Source: Flammeovirgaceae bacterium UBA2366
Lineage (GTDB): Bacteria > Bacteroidota > Bacteroidia > Cytophagales > Cyclobacteriaceae
Assembly: GCA_002344065.1 (NCBI GenBank)
Contig: DDTK01000009.1
Location: forward strand, 1 to 64,000
DNA length: 64,000 nucleotides
Reading direction: 5' to 3'
A model generated the notes under the pieces. It had not been told where the DNA came from. It saw nothing but the letters and a program-made list of their open reading frames with translations, and did no database searches. Position numbers and translations under genes: made by a program. Positions 26,408 through 36,144 of this stretch are shown here, piece by piece. Every line of letters begins with the position of its first letter. Position 1 is the stretch's first letter.

Positions 26408-29400
26408 TTAAAATGTTATCTGTGCTCCAATGTTTATCATTCTCAAGGGAGGAAGAAAGGAGACATTCTGATTTTCAGGATCCATGCCGAGATAATTTGT
26501 GAAGGTCAAGAGGTTCTGACCTTGCAGATAAACTTTAGCACTCTGCATTCGAATTTTTTTCAAAAGTGCATCTGGGAATTGCCACGAAATGGATACATTC
26601 TTCAGCCGAACAAACGAAGCATCTGAAATCGCTTTATCCGAAAACTTCTGATTGATAAATGCCCCGGTTCCCGAACCGATCAGTGTATATTGTTGAATTG
26701 AAGTTTGATCACCGGAATTTTGCCAGCGTGAGGTAACTACCGTTGGCTGATTGGAGAAGTCGCCCGGCACCGTGAACGAGTTGATGTAATTGTAACCCGT
26801 CTGCTTGACAAACTGGAACAGAAAATCGACCTGTAACCCACCAAGCGAAACACTGTTACCGAAGCCACCAAAATACCGTTGAGATATTTCCTTTAAGAAT
26901 TGGCCATCGTTAACGACCGAAATGCTCCCATCACCATCTACGTCCTCAAATGTATACAAGCCAGTTGTTGGATCAACTCCCGTAGATTTGAGTGTTCTCC
27001 TGATAAATATGGACTCACCGACTTTGTATTGGTTACGGTAAGCTGGGAAAGCCTCCAGGTTAGGAAACGCTGTGAGTTCGTTACGGGGCAATGTAATATT
27101 GACCGTTGTTGTCCACTTGAAGTGATCGTTCTTTACATTGGTTGTCGTGAGTTGAAATTCCCAACCCTTGTTGACCACAGTCGCGGGAAGGTTGTATTGA
27201 ATACTCGACTGCCCCGTAACTACGGGTAATGGTAAACCTACCAATTGGTTAGAGGATTCGTTATAGTACCTACTTGCCATGAATAGGATGCGATCCTTCA
27301 TGAAGCCGAGTTCGATTCCGCTTTCGAGTTTCTTATTTGTCTCCCATGAATAGTCCGGGTTGTCGAGGCGCGTTAGTACCAAACCACTAGAACCGTTGTA
27401 GGGGTACGTAGTAGATGAAAACGTATTCAGATACTGGTAGTTGCCAATCGCGTCACTTCCGGTTGTTCCATAACTTCCCCGAAGTTTCCCGAAGCTCAGG
27501 AATGAAAGACCGTTTTTAACAAAGCTCTCGTTTGAGAAGATCCATGCAACACCTGCGGCACCAAAGTTTCCGAATTGACGGCCAGGTCCAAACCGACTTG
27601 AACCATCACGCCTGCCAGTAAGGTTAACAATGTATTTTTCCTTCCAAACATAATTTATACGGCCAAATAATGCGGCATACTTGTATTGCGAGTAGGCAGA
27701 GTTAATGATGTCGATGCTTGTGGCTGAGCGAATATTTTCCAACAATGCGTCCGAGGTATATCCACGAGCAGAGATGGTTTCACCTTGTTGTATTGATTCC
27801 TGAAGTGTTGATCCTGCCAGGATGGTAAGTGTTCCTCCTCCAATCGCTTTGGTGTAGTCCGCTTGTGGCTCGATGATCCACGTTTTGTTGAAACTATCAC
27901 CAAAGTTGGAAGAAGCTGTTTGCCCGGGAGCTAGGAATTGTGGTGGAATGGCGCTTAGGGGATTCGTAGAAAACTCACTCACGATCATACTGGTGTATCC
28001 CAGATTGGCCTTTAGGCGGAGGTCCGAAATTACCTCATAGCTGAATGAAGCGTTAGCGATCAGATTATCGGTATGACTGACATACTTTTTCCGGACGTAG
28101 GTCAATGGATTTTGCATCAGGTCGTTTTGCCAATTCCAGTTGATATTTCCATCCTCGTCATACAAGGGCGGTGCGTTAGGTGGAAGCGTGACGGCTATGC
28201 TCGTCAGGTCTTGCGAAAGCAGGTTATTAGCGCTGCCAGAGTAGTTCACACCGATGGAGGTTCTGAACTTACGATTATCCGATGTGTGATTTAAGCTCAA
28301 GCTTCCTGAAAGGCGTTGAAAATTGAAATCACCAGGGAAAACCGTAGTCTCCCGATAATAGCCAGCACCAATAGAAAACTGAGTGTTTTCACTTCCACCT
28401 GAGACCGAAAACTGCGCATTGGTTGTGTTGGCTGTGCCACCGATTAATTCTTTCTGCCAATCGGTGTACCGTGTGGTGTCCCAAAGAAAAACATCTGGTA
28501 CATAGGATTGAAGAAAATCCGGTAGCGGCCAAAGGCCATCGTTCCGAAGGGCCTCTTTACGCATCTCTACATGTTGTTGGGTGTTGAGCAAGTCAAGGTG
28601 ATTGCCAACCTTGCCAACGCCTTGCGAGAAGTTCATTTGAAATCTTGTTCGCCCTGCCTGCCCGCGTTTTGTCGTAATCAACACTACGCCATTGGCTCCG
28701 CGCGACCCGTAGATAGCTGTTGCATCCGCATCTTTCAAAACCTCTATGCTCTCGATGTCAGCCGGGTTAATAGCTGCGAGCGGATTCCCTTCCTTGATGA
28801 TTGTACCGCTGATTGCGGTGGAAGTAAGCGAGACAGGGGTGAACGGGACACCATCAATTACATACAATGGATCGTTCCCATCTGAACGTAAACTATTCTG
28901 TCCCCGAATTTGAATTTTGAAGCCGCCTCCTGGCACGCCCGTATTTTGGATTACCTGCACACCAGCCATTCGTCCCTGCAGCGCCTGTAGCGGGTTATGC
29001 ACGGGCTGGTTTTGAATTTCACGGGCGGATACTTTACTGATGTTTCCCGTTCGCTCTTGATCTTTCACCTCCCAATAGCCCGCGTTAATCACTACTTCGC
29101 TTAAACTCGTCACATCTTCGCGCATGGCCACGTCAATGACGGTGCGGCCGCCAACAGGTATCTCTAACGAGGTGTATCCGATAAAGGAGAAGAGCAGTAC
29201 ATCCTTATCATCGGCCATGATGGCGTACTTGCCATTCACATCGGTGGTGGTGCCGTTGGTGGTTCCCTTGATCAACACGTTCACACCAGCCATGGGCGTT
29301 TGTGTCGAACCTTCGGTTACGGTACCGGTTACCTGGATCAACGTGTGATGCAGTGAGGCACCATTGGAACCTCCGTGAGTGGATGACTGATCATCGGTAC

Positions 29401-29767
29401 TTTCCACAGCCACCTTCTTGAGTGTGATCGCTGCTTCTTTTTCATGCACGTTGTACCGGATTTTTCGGGGAGTTAACAGTTCCTCTAACAACGCACGAAG
29501 CGTTTTCTTCTCGATGGAAAGTGAAACGTTCGGCTCTTCGTGAAACTGGTTGATGCTGTACGCAAACTTCACCTGCGCTACAGCTTCAATTTCGTGCAAG
29601 GCTTTTTCGAACGGCAAATCGGTTATGGTGATGGATATTTCTCTATCCAACACTTGTGCGTAGTTAGGATGGGCTAACGTTACTCCGCATAGGGTAATGG
29701 CTATTACTGCCTGTACCGCACATATTCTCATAACCTTCCAAAGTTTTGCGGTAAAACTTTTTTTCAT
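26408..29767 (-). CDS. SusC/RagA family TonB-dependent outer-membrane transporter with STN domain
   Basis: 1119 residues from ATG 29767; an in-frame ATG at 29848 would add a non-signal-like N-terminus. A signal peptide is followed by an STN secretin/TonB short domain (about 40-95), which contacts the FecR regulator. A carboxypeptidase-like beta sandwich follows (VTGTVTEGSTQTPMAGVNV), then the plug (GQNSLRSDGNDPLYVIDGVP and the TKRG ending) and the 22-strand barrel. STN plus upstream ECF/FecR genes indicate substrate-induced signalling. The leader upstream has strong hairpins. Partner SusD follows directly. Confidence 0.95.
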   Translation of the reverse strand: MKKSFTAKLWKVMRICAVQAVIAITLCGVTLAHPNYAQVLDREISITITDLPFEKALHEIEAVAQVKFAYSINQFHEEPNVSLSIEKKTLRALLEELLTPRKIRYNVHEKEAAITLKKVAVESTDDQSSTHGGSNGASLHHTLIQVTGTVTEGSTQTPMAGVNVLIKGTTNGTTTDVNGKYAIMADDKDVLLFSFIGYTSLEIPVGGRTVIDVAMREDVTSLSEVVINAGYWEVKDQERTGNISKVSAREIQNQPVHNPLQALQGRMAGVQVIQNTGVPGGGFKIQIRGQNSLRSDGNDPLYVIDGVPFTPVSLTSTAISGTIIKEGNPLAAINPADIESIEVLKDADATAIYGSRGANGVVLITTKRGQAGRTRFQMNFSQGVGKVGNHLDLLNTQQHVEMRKEALRNDGLWPLPDFLQSYVPDVFLWDTTRYTDWQKELIGGTANTTNAQFSVSGGSENTQFSIGAGYYRETTVFPGDFNFQRLSGSLSLNHTSDNRKFRTSIGVNYSGSANNLLSQDLTSIAVTLPPNAPPLYDEDGNINWNWQNDLMQNPLTYVRKKYVSHTDNLIANASFSYEVISDLRLKANLGYTSMIVSEFSTNPLSAIPPQFLAPGQTASSNFGDSFNKTWIIEPQADYTKAIGGGTLTILAGSTLQESIQQGETISARGYTSDALLENIRSATSIDIINSAYSQYKYAALFGRINYVWKEKYIVNLTGRRDGSSRFGPGRQFGNFGAAGVAWIFSNESFVKNGLSFLSFGKLRGSYGTTGSDAIGNYQYLNTFSSTTYPYNGSSGLVLTRLDNPDYSWETNKKLESGIELGFMKDRILFMASRYYNESSNQLVGLPLPVVTGQSSIQYNLPATVVNKGWEFQLTTTNVKNDHFKWTTTVNITLPRNELTAFPNLEAFPAYRNQYKVGESIFIRRTLKSTGVDPTTGLYTFEDVDGDGSISVVNDGQFLKEISQRYFGGFGNSVSLGGLQVDFLFQFVKQTGYNYINSFTVPGDFSNQPTVVTSRWQNSGDQTSIQQYTLIGSGTGAFINQKFSDKAISDASFVRLKNVSISWQFPDALLKKIRMQSAKVYLQGQNLLTFTNYLGMDPENQNVSFLPPLRMINIGAQITF

Positions 29768-29878
29768 AACTTGAATTGGTTTTGTTCTTATTCTGTATTT
29801 GAAATGGGACAAAGCTTCCCCGCTTCCATCCACGGATGGAAATTTCAACGCCCGGTAGGGGTTTGACTTTGGGGAATT

Positions 29879-29941
29879 CCTGACAAAGGTGAATCAGACC
29901 CTTGTCAGGGGGGACAAGCAGGAGTGATCGCATCACTCCTG
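29879..29941 (-). promoter_or_regulatory. Structured susC leader: two strong adjacent hairpins
   Basis: In the 239-nt gap between fecR and susC, CCTGACAAAGGT (29879-29890) pairs with ACCCTTGTCAGG (29898-29909), 11 of 12 bp. CAGGAGTGAT (29919-29928) pairs perfectly with ATCACTCCTG (29932-29941), 10 bp with a 3-nt loop. A third small hairpin, TCCATC/GATGGA, lies near 29825-29840. The T run flanking the second hairpin is on the plus strand, so for susC these are more likely mRNA leader structures or attenuators than a simple terminator. Confidence 0.6.
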
Positions 29942-30006
29942 TTTTGTTTTAGGTGGAATCGAAAAGAATGGCGTGGCTCGGTTTCATGGTTGGCAGGTTT
30001 AGGTTC

Positions 30007-30972
30007 TTACTTACATCCTTTACCGGTAAGAATTACCGTTTTATCCTGGATGCTATAGGTCACATCCAGTACTTCCGAAATCAACTGCAACGATTTTTCC
30101 AGGGATTGATCTGTAAAATCCATGGTGATCTTGCAGTTCCGGATACGCTTGTCGGAAAGTTTTACCGACACGTTGAATTTACTTTCCAGCCGGTTCACCA
30201 CCTCATCCATGCCCGTATTGGTGAATTGCATGTTGTAGTCGGTGTTCACCGTAAGGGACGTAATTTCCTGCGGGCTTGTAGAGAGTTTCTCAAACTCCCC
30301 GTTGCTTTTATAAATAATCTTTTCCTGCGGCAGCACGTCAATGCCTTCTGTGTTGGCGGCCGATGAAAGGTTCACTTTGCCCGTAAGCACCGTTAACTCC
30401 ACCTGGTCAACACCTGTTTTAATGTTGAAACTGGTGCCGAGCACACTCACCCTCACCTCTCCGCATTGCACAATGAACGGGTGGCTTGCGTCCTTCGCTA
30501 CTTCGAATAATGCTTCGCCCTGAAATGTGGTATAGCGTGCACCCTCATCCGGTTTTTCGTAATACAATACTTTGCTTTCCCCTCTTAGCCAGACGAGCGA
30601 TCCATCGTTCAGGATGATTTTTTCAACGCCATTCTTGGCCACTACTTCAAGTTGGTATTTGCTGGACGCGGTGAAATACCACACGGCATATGACACCAGC
30701 GACACGATCACCAGCGATGCCGCAATCCGGATCATCCATTGGTCGGGGCGCGTCTTTCTCTTGGGCTTTAGCGCCACAACATCTTCCAAGCTGGTCAGGC
30801 TATCTGTCAACTTCTGGAAGATGCGGTCTTCCTCTTGTTTACTTAATTCCAGGTCGGTATTGTCTTCAGCGCCCATGGCGTCCAGCCATGCCTCTATCTT
30901 TACGCGTTCCTGTTCGGATACCTTCCCCGTAACATAGCGCTCCATGAGCAGGTCAAAATCTGATTTTTCCAT
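30007..30972 (-). CDS. FecR-family anti-sigma factor
   Basis: 321 residues: a cytoplasmic N-terminal anti-sigma region (LMERYVTGKVSEQERVKIEAWLDA), one membrane helix (about 92-108), a periplasmic FecR domain (YTTFQGEALFEVAKDASHPFIVQ) and a C-terminal DUF4974/STN-like domain. FecR holds the sigma factor until the STN domain of the paired TonB receptor signals that substrate is bound. It lies 118 nt downstream of the ECF sigma gene and upstream of susC. Confidence 0.93.
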   Translation of the reverse strand: MEKSDFDLLMERYVTGKVSEQERVKIEAWLDAMGAEDNTDLELSKQEEDRIFQKLTDSLTSLEDVVALKPKRKTRPDQWMIRIAASLVIVSLVSYAVWYFTASSKYQLEVVAKNGVEKIILNDGSLVWLRGESKVLYYEKPDEGARYTTFQGEALFEVAKDASHPFIVQCGEVRVSVLGTSFNIKTGVDQVELTVLTGKVNLSSAANTEGIDVLPQEKIIYKSNGEFEKLSTSPQEITSLTVNTDYNMQFTNTGMDEVVNRLESKFNVSVKLSDKRIRNCKITMDFTDQSLEKSLQLISEVLDVTYSIQDKTVILTGKGCK

Positions 30973-31090
30973 GGCTCCCGTGGTTTTGTAACGTGTCTAC
31001 TAATTTAAGCAAACGGATTGCCTCTTTATATTACAAAGTGACGGGATTGCGGGGTTCATATAGTCGGGCGGAACCCGATACGCAAAAATG

Positions 31091-31657
31091 CTATTCCGCA
31101 GGCTTAAAAATCTTATCGTAAGAGCCGCGCAGGTGGGCAAAGGCTTTAGAGATGTACAGTTGAACCGTGCCCTTGTTGATGTTCATGCGCGTGGCGATTT
31201 CCCCGTTGGACAGGTTCTCGGTGATGCGCAAACGGATGGCCTCGCGGCAACGGTCGGGCAGGTCGTGTATGTGCTGTAGCAGTGAGGCATGGATGGTCTG
31301 CGGATCGCGCTGCTGCTCCTCGTCTATTGTTTCATACACGGCTTCGAACAACTGGTAATGCTCGGCAAACTTGCGTTTCACCTCGCGGTGACTGAAATAC
31401 CGGATCACCATGTAGCGCACCGATGTAAACAGGTAGTGCCTGAGTGAGGTGATCATCAGTTCCTGCCTGCGCTTCCACAGCGACTCAAACACATCGTGCA
31501 TCAGTTCCTCGCAGTCTTCGCGCACCTTTATTTTTCGCAGCGCATAGCCAAAGAGTTCTTTGGCATACCTGCGGTAGATTACCTCAAAGGCCTGGCGGTT
31601 GCCCTGCCTGAGCAGGTCTACCAACTCCGTATCCATATGGTTGTGGTACGGATTCAT
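31091..31657 (-). CDS. ECF RNA polymerase sigma factor (RpoE-like)
   Basis: 188 residues. Region 2 appears as VIYRRYAKELFGYALRKIK with ELMHDVFESLWKRR. Region 4 appears as LPDRCREAIRLRITENLSNGEIATRMNINKGTVQLYISKAF. It matches Bacteroidota ECF factors that drive FecR/SusC loci. It is the first gene of the minus-strand locus fecR, susC, susD, TlpA and subtilase, so the locus is a classic cell-surface signalling system with autoregulation likely. Confidence 0.93.
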   Translation of the reverse strand: MNPYHNHMDTELVDLLRQGNRQAFEVIYRRYAKELFGYALRKIKVREDCEELMHDVFESLWKRRQELMITSLRHYLFTSVRYMVIRYFSHREVKRKFAEHYQLFEAVYETIDEEQQRDPQTIHASLLQHIHDLPDRCREAIRLRITENLSNGEIATRMNINKGTVQLYISKAFAHLRGSYDKIFKPAE

Positions 31658-31747
31658 GCTATCGAAGAAGGTCAGCGTTTCTCATCGTTGATTTTTGGCA
31701 AGGAGCCAATCAAATTTCAACGGGAGTATTGGCCTAAACAACTGAAT

Positions 31748-31780
31748 TTTGGCATAGTTTAGGTGATTTTGCTATCTTTG
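31748..31780 (+). promoter_or_regulatory. Bacteroidota-type promoter for the XRE regulator
   Basis: A TTTG (-33 element, 31748-31751) is separated by 21 nt from TATCTTTG (-7 element, 31773-31780), matching the TTTG/TAnnTTTG consensus. The predicted transcript start near 31786 falls 25 nt before the ATG at 31811. Confidence 0.65.
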
Positions 31781-31810
31781 ATGAATAGGCAATTCACTGA
31801 ACAGAAAGTT

Positions 31811-32179
31811 ATGTCAAAACTGAAAGTACTCCGAGAAGTTAATAATTACACGCAGGAATTCGTAGCCGAAACTCTTGGTGTTGACCAAAGCACCTATTCA
31901 AAAATTGAAAGGAACCCGAAAAACTTAAAGGTCGAACAGGCGGAGAAGTTGGCCAAGCTTTATGATGTTGATGTTTCGGATATTATGTCCTCAGACATAA
32001 CCATTTCTTTTTCACACAATACAATCGACAAAGGTCTTATTCAAAATCATTTTGAGCAAAAGGGCATGTTCGATCAAGTCCTTCAAGCCAAAAATGAGGA
32101 AATCAAAATTTTGATGGAACAGGTAGATCATTTGAAAAAACAAAACGATCAGCTATTGAAGTTGCTGGAATCAAAATAG
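31811..32179 (+). CDS. XRE-family helix-turn-helix regulator
   Basis: 122 residues from ATG 31811, chosen because it lies just downstream of a good promoter and begins directly with the HTH (KLRVLREVN-type start, then YTQEFVAETLGVDQSTYSKIER). Residues 1-65 are an XRE DNA-binding domain. The C-terminus is a leucine/lysine coiled coil, probably for dimerization. It stands alone at the left edge of the second accessory region, between the ECF sigma gene and the ADP-ribosylglycohydrolase gene, both on the other strand, and may control neighbouring defence genes. Confidence 0.85.
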   Translation: MSKLKVLREVNNYTQEFVAETLGVDQSTYSKIERNPKNLKVEQAEKLAKLYDVDVSDIMSSDITISFSHNTIDKGLIQNHFEQKGMFDQVLQAKNEEIKILMEQVDHLKKQNDQLLKLLESK

Positions 32180-32297
32180 CCGCTTCAAATCAAGAATTAG
32201 AAACAAAGCAAATCTGACGTTCATCAAATGGTAGCCTGAGTACATTCTTTGGATGCGTGGTTAGGCCAATGTGTATGTGTACGGATTTTAAGTCACA

Positions 32298-33824
32298 CTA
32301 TCCCTCATTTTTTAAAATTGTCATAAATATCTCCGTTAGGTTTTTAGTTATTCTCTTTTGTTGATTAACAAATACCTTAAACTTTTCTAATGCTACAGGT
32401 TTGAGATTTTTTGATGCCTCAATAATCAACGTCTCCTTGTTATCGGTGGATAACAGAAATTCGTCCTTACTTTCAAGGTTAAGTAGTTTTGATACAATGA
32501 TTGTCTGGCCTATATTTAGTTTTGCTTCGATTATCAAATTAAACTTACCCTTCGTTAAAGTTGGCTGCCTTTCAACTCTTATAATCTCACCAACTCCAAG
32601 TGGTTTGAATTCTATTTGTTCGTTGATAATAAAGTCATCTGCTTTTGGGTTATTCAGAATCTTAACGTTAGAAATTGCAGCGTCTGGTTCATCTGACAAT
32701 TTATCCTCTGATATATTTAGCAACCTTTCGGCCATATAGTCTAGGTATTCAACATCTTGAACTGATTTCCATTTGTCTGGAATGATGCCATGCCCATGCA
32801 ATGCTCCAATAAGTCCGCCAGTGAAGGCGGCAATACTGTCAGTGTCTGCACCAAGTGCATTTACAGACTCTGTGATTGCTTTTAGTGGTTTGTCGTGAAA
32901 TTTTGTGGCTAAATAGATACCAGCTATTACGGTGGCAATACCTGAACCTTTTGTTGTTTTGTCGAAACAACCTAGTCTTCTTAAAGTTTCTGAAACTGAT
33001 AAATTCTGTTTAATACTTTGATAAACTAACCTTAACTGTCCTTGTGTTTCTGTAACTGTTTCGTGGTAAACTTTTTGAAAGTCATCCGTTTTATATTTGT
33101 TCCATTCGTTTAACCATTCTCGTATCTCAATTCTATTTTTAAAGGTAAGTTCAAACTTAGCTGGAAAATCTTGGCCAATTTGAGTGAGATAATGCTCCCA
33201 GTTAAAATCTTCAGGTCTATATATTATAACCTGGTTTACCGCATATCCATAAAGCATTGCTCCTAAAATTGCTCGAGGATGACCATGGGTAGCAATACTG
33301 TTGCAAAATATTTCTTCTTTAATTTTCTCGATGTTGCCAATATTAGCTAAAGCTATCGGCAAAATGCGCATTGCCGCTCCGTTAGCTCCGCTTTGTCGGT
33401 AGTCGTAATTCTCTCCGTTAATTTTAAAGTTGTAGAAATTACTAAACCACTTTGCTGATTTTCTAGAAATTTTGTCTGCTGCTGTTTTTACGGTGCGCCC
33501 ACCGCCACGAGCGTAATCTAACCAATTCGGGAGTTCAACTTTTGCGAAATAGTCATGGTCAATGGAACCGTCCCTTTTGATACTCCTTGCCACTGCCAAT
33601 AGTAATTGCGTGTCATCAGAATACGAGCCAGCTTTGATATTATCGATGTAGCCGAGAAACCTGCCGCCAACTGTTTTTGTCCAATCATAAAATTGTTCAA
33701 TTTTTTCTGTTCCGAATTTTTGCCGTACGCTTTCAGTTGATTTCTCAAATTCTGTTATCCAACCTAGGGCGTCTCCTATAGCTGATAATTTGATACTTCC
33801 TTTATATTTTGTTTCAGGTTTCAT
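32298..33824 (-). CDS. ADP-ribosylglycohydrolase (DraG/ARH family) with C-terminal extension
   Basis: 508 residues. The ARH core fills the first 370: KLSAIGDALGW, the metal-binding SDDT (69-72), GANGAAMRILP, and the second metal site GADTDSIAAFTGGLIGALHG near 325. These enzymes remove ADP-ribose from proteins or DNA using two magnesium ions. The last 130 residues form an extra beta-rich domain of unknown role. Its start codon overlaps the stop of the DarT-like gene by one base (TAATG), so it is almost surely the antidote for that ADP-ribosyltransferase, a place usually taken by the macrodomain protein DarG. Confidence 0.88.
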   Translation of the reverse strand: MKPETKYKGSIKLSAIGDALGWITEFEKSTESVRQKFGTEKIEQFYDWTKTVGGRFLGYIDNIKAGSYSDDTQLLLAVARSIKRDGSIDHDYFAKVELPNWLDYARGGGRTVKTAADKISRKSAKWFSNFYNFKINGENYDYRQSGANGAAMRILPIALANIGNIEKIKEEIFCNSIATHGHPRAILGAMLYGYAVNQVIIYRPEDFNWEHYLTQIGQDFPAKFELTFKNRIEIREWLNEWNKYKTDDFQKVYHETVTETQGQLRLVYQSIKQNLSVSETLRRLGCFDKTTKGSGIATVIAGIYLATKFHDKPLKAITESVNALGADTDSIAAFTGGLIGALHGHGIIPDKWKSVQDVEYLDYMAERLLNISEDKLSDEPDAAISNVKILNNPKADDFIINEQIEFKPLGVGEIIRVERQPTLTKGKFNLIIEAKLNIGQTIIVSKLLNLESKDEFLLSTDNKETLIIEASKNLKPVALEKFKVFVNQQKRITKNLTEIFMTILKNEG

Positions 33825-34504
33825 TATAGTCTTGAATTTGAAAATACCGTTTCGTCTACAACAAACTTACTTGTATCATAATCAATTAAAGCCGCTTTAC
33901 CTGATGCCAAATCGGCACTGTTCTTAAAACAAACTTGTAAGATGTCATTAATTGGAATATTATCTTTTACTAATACCTCTGCCTGTTCATCAGTTGGATA
34001 TTTATCTTTCAGGTTTTGCCTATTGAATACTTTTGAACCATAAGACGTAATTACTTGTAAAGTTGGCGAAAACATCATTCGGAATTTATTGATGTCATCA
34101 GTAACCCCAATATTTCGTTTATTGTGACTGTTTGCAGCATTTGTTATAGAAAATAGAGTGTCCCTGTGAAAAATGTATTTCGGGTCGATTTTAAGAACGC
34201 ACCATGTTATGTGTGAGTGTTGTGCTGTCCTTTGTTGAAAGCGACTAAACAAAATAGAATTAGGATGTTGAACAGATAGATTAATGTACCGTTTATCATC
34301 AAACCTTATCTCATCAGTGAATTCTATATAATCGAAAATATCAAACTGTTCTCTATCAAAGGACTCAAGCAATGTTCTTGACAGCAGTTGCTTTTGCTCG
34401 TAAATACTTAACAGGTTTATTGTTGGCGTAAAGTGAATCAATTGAGTTATTCCCCTTGCATTTATTTCGCTTTGAAATTCGATATAATTGGGTTTTTTCT
34501 CCAT
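33824..34504 (-). CDS. DarT-like (DUF4433) ADP-ribosyltransferase
   Basis: 226 residues. Family signs are the N-terminal LIHFTPTINLLSIYEQ (H24), the central RYINLSVQHPNSILFSRF block, and the catalytic-glutamate segment TDEQAEVLVKDNIPI (E176 in QAEVLV). DarT enzymes attach ADP-ribose from NAD+ to thymidine or guanosine in single-stranded DNA and block phage or host replication. It is translationally coupled on both sides: TGATG with the helicase gene, TAATG with the ARH gene. The target base cannot be predicted from sequence. Confidence 0.82.
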   Translation of the reverse strand: MEKKPNYIEFQSEINARGITQLIHFTPTINLLSIYEQKQLLSRTLLESFDREQFDIFDYIEFTDEIRFDDKRYINLSVQHPNSILFSRFQQRTAQHSHITWCVLKIDPKYIFHRDTLFSITNAANSHNKRNIGVTDDINKFRMMFSPTLQVITSYGSKVFNRQNLKDKYPTDEQAEVLVKDNIPINDILQVCFKNSADLASGKAALIDYDTSKFVVDETVFSNSRL

Positions 34505-36030
34505 CAGAATGGCAAGTCGTCAACTATTGATTTTGAAACAATTGAAGTACCAACCTTTTCAATCAGCGTCTCATCGATTTCAGCTAAGTATCTCGAAGGT
34601 TTACCGCTTGTTAAAAGGAATAAATTTTCTCTTGCTCTTGTCATTGAGGTGTAGAGTAGTCTCCTTTCAGTTGAAATATGAAAATCGTCATTAGAATCAT
34701 TAAAGCCCGCAGGATAGGGTATAACATCGTCATTTAGGTCAACAATAAATACCTTATCAAATTCAAGGCCTTTTACTGATGAGAGTGTACATACTTTTAT
34801 TGAATCACTTTCAAAGTCAATGTCCTCTGCCTTCAATAATTCTTGAACGATAAAATTATTGGTTTCTAATATGTATTTAATGTTACGTATTCCATTGTGA
34901 TTTCTGTGCAGAATAACCGTTGAGTAAATATTGTTTTCACCCTTTAGCTTTTGTAATTCCTTAAGTAAGAAAGCGCATTGCTCATTCCAGTTAGAGAAGT
35001 AACCAATTACGGGTTTAGTTTTTCCTTCTCTCACAGGCTCAATCTCGGTAAAATCTTCATTATCGGTCTCTTTGTCCAAAAGAGACTTTGCAGCATATGC
35101 AATTTGTTTTGTATTACGATAATTTTTCTTGAATGCTATTGTTCTACCACCCCTAACATTTAAACCAACCTCACCCCAAGTAAAGCCACTCTTGTATATC
35201 CTTTGCGCAGCATCAGCAATTATTGAGATGCTTTTTGTTTCATCTGAAACAAGTTGTGAAAGAACTAAAATTTGGGCTTTACTTAAGTCTTGGGCTTCAT
35301 CAATGATCAAATGTGTAAATGGACGTGAAATACTAGTTTTTTCGTTCAGTATCTTTAAGCTTTCCAAAGCATAATCAGCAAAATCAAACAGTTGTCTTTC
35401 CTCTAGTAACTTGTTGTAGCTAGTATATATGCTCCATATTACTTCCTTATCTATTCTTGAAACTCTGTCACTTGTTCCTCTTCCTGTCCTTTTTGCGTCC
35501 AAGTATTCTTCTTTATTTTTATACACTTTACCTTTCATCCATATGATTTCTTCCAAAAAGAAATCAGGACTTTTATTTAGTACTATCTTCTCATTCTTAT
35601 AGGCTGATATTGCTGAAAGTAAAATATTCATTTGATTTGAGCCTGTAACTGTCTTTTGAAACAGAGGTCTTAAATTTGGTCTATGTGTTTCAATAAATTG
35701 ATATGCCCATTTGTCAAAGTTTATCACGTTAACACCCATAATACCGATTGGGCGACTAGGAATTATTTCATCACTATCTTCCTTATAACCTCCTGAGACA
35801 TATGGCTTAATGGCTGATATATATTTCACCAAAGTTTTATTGTAGGTAAATATTGCAACTTTAGCTTCTTGAAAAAGATTTGATTGTGTGTCTAATAAGT
35901 GCTTCGCTCTATACAATGCAACGGTAGTCTTACCACTTCCAGCTACTCCTTTAATTTGAATTGGTTCTGTTACTTGTAAGAATAAAACTCTTTTTTGCTC
36001 GCCTTGTAAAATGATTGGTTTTAACGGCAT
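34504..36030 (-). CDS. UvrD-like superfamily 1 helicase
   Basis: 508 residues. Motif I is GVAGSGKTT (28-36), motif II LIIDEAQDLSKAQ near 240, motif V SSVKGLEFDKVFIVDL, and motif VI YTSMTRARENLFLL. It is shorter than full UvrD/Rep and lacks most of the 1B/2B insertions. As the first gene of a three-gene operon with DarT-like and ARH genes, it may expose single-stranded DNA for the transferase or act as a sensor of phage replication intermediates. The start is 114 nt from a divergent nuclease-like gene. Confidence 0.88.
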   Translation of the reverse strand: MPLKPIILQGEQKRVLFLQVTEPIQIKGVAGSGKTTVALYRAKHLLDTQSNLFQEAKVAIFTYNKTLVKYISAIKPYVSGGYKEDSDEIIPSRPIGIMGVNVINFDKWAYQFIETHRPNLRPLFQKTVTGSNQMNILLSAISAYKNEKIVLNKSPDFFLEEIIWMKGKVYKNKEEYLDAKRTGRGTSDRVSRIDKEVIWSIYTSYNKLLEERQLFDFADYALESLKILNEKTSISRPFTHLIIDEAQDLSKAQILVLSQLVSDETKSISIIADAAQRIYKSGFTWGEVGLNVRGGRTIAFKKNYRNTKQIAYAAKSLLDKETDNEDFTEIEPVREGKTKPVIGYFSNWNEQCAFLLKELQKLKGENNIYSTVILHRNHNGIRNIKYILETNNFIVQELLKAEDIDFESDSIKVCTLSSVKGLEFDKVFIVDLNDDVIPYPAGFNDSNDDFHISTERRLLYTSMTRARENLFLLTSGKPSRYLAEIDETLIEKVGTSIVSKSIVDDLPF

Positions 36031-36144
36031 GATTCACATTTTTAAACTTCAGACCAATATACATATAAGCGTTGGAAATTTGGCTAGCTTTGGTGTCGCG
36101 GTGGGGTTGCGCGTCCATCTGGGAATCTCCTTAACACTTATAAT

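Noticed and set aside
32298..34504. Ordinary DarTG toxin-antitoxin pair
   Set aside because: The second protein has DraG-type SDDT and GADTDS motifs, not a macrodomain, so it is not DarG.
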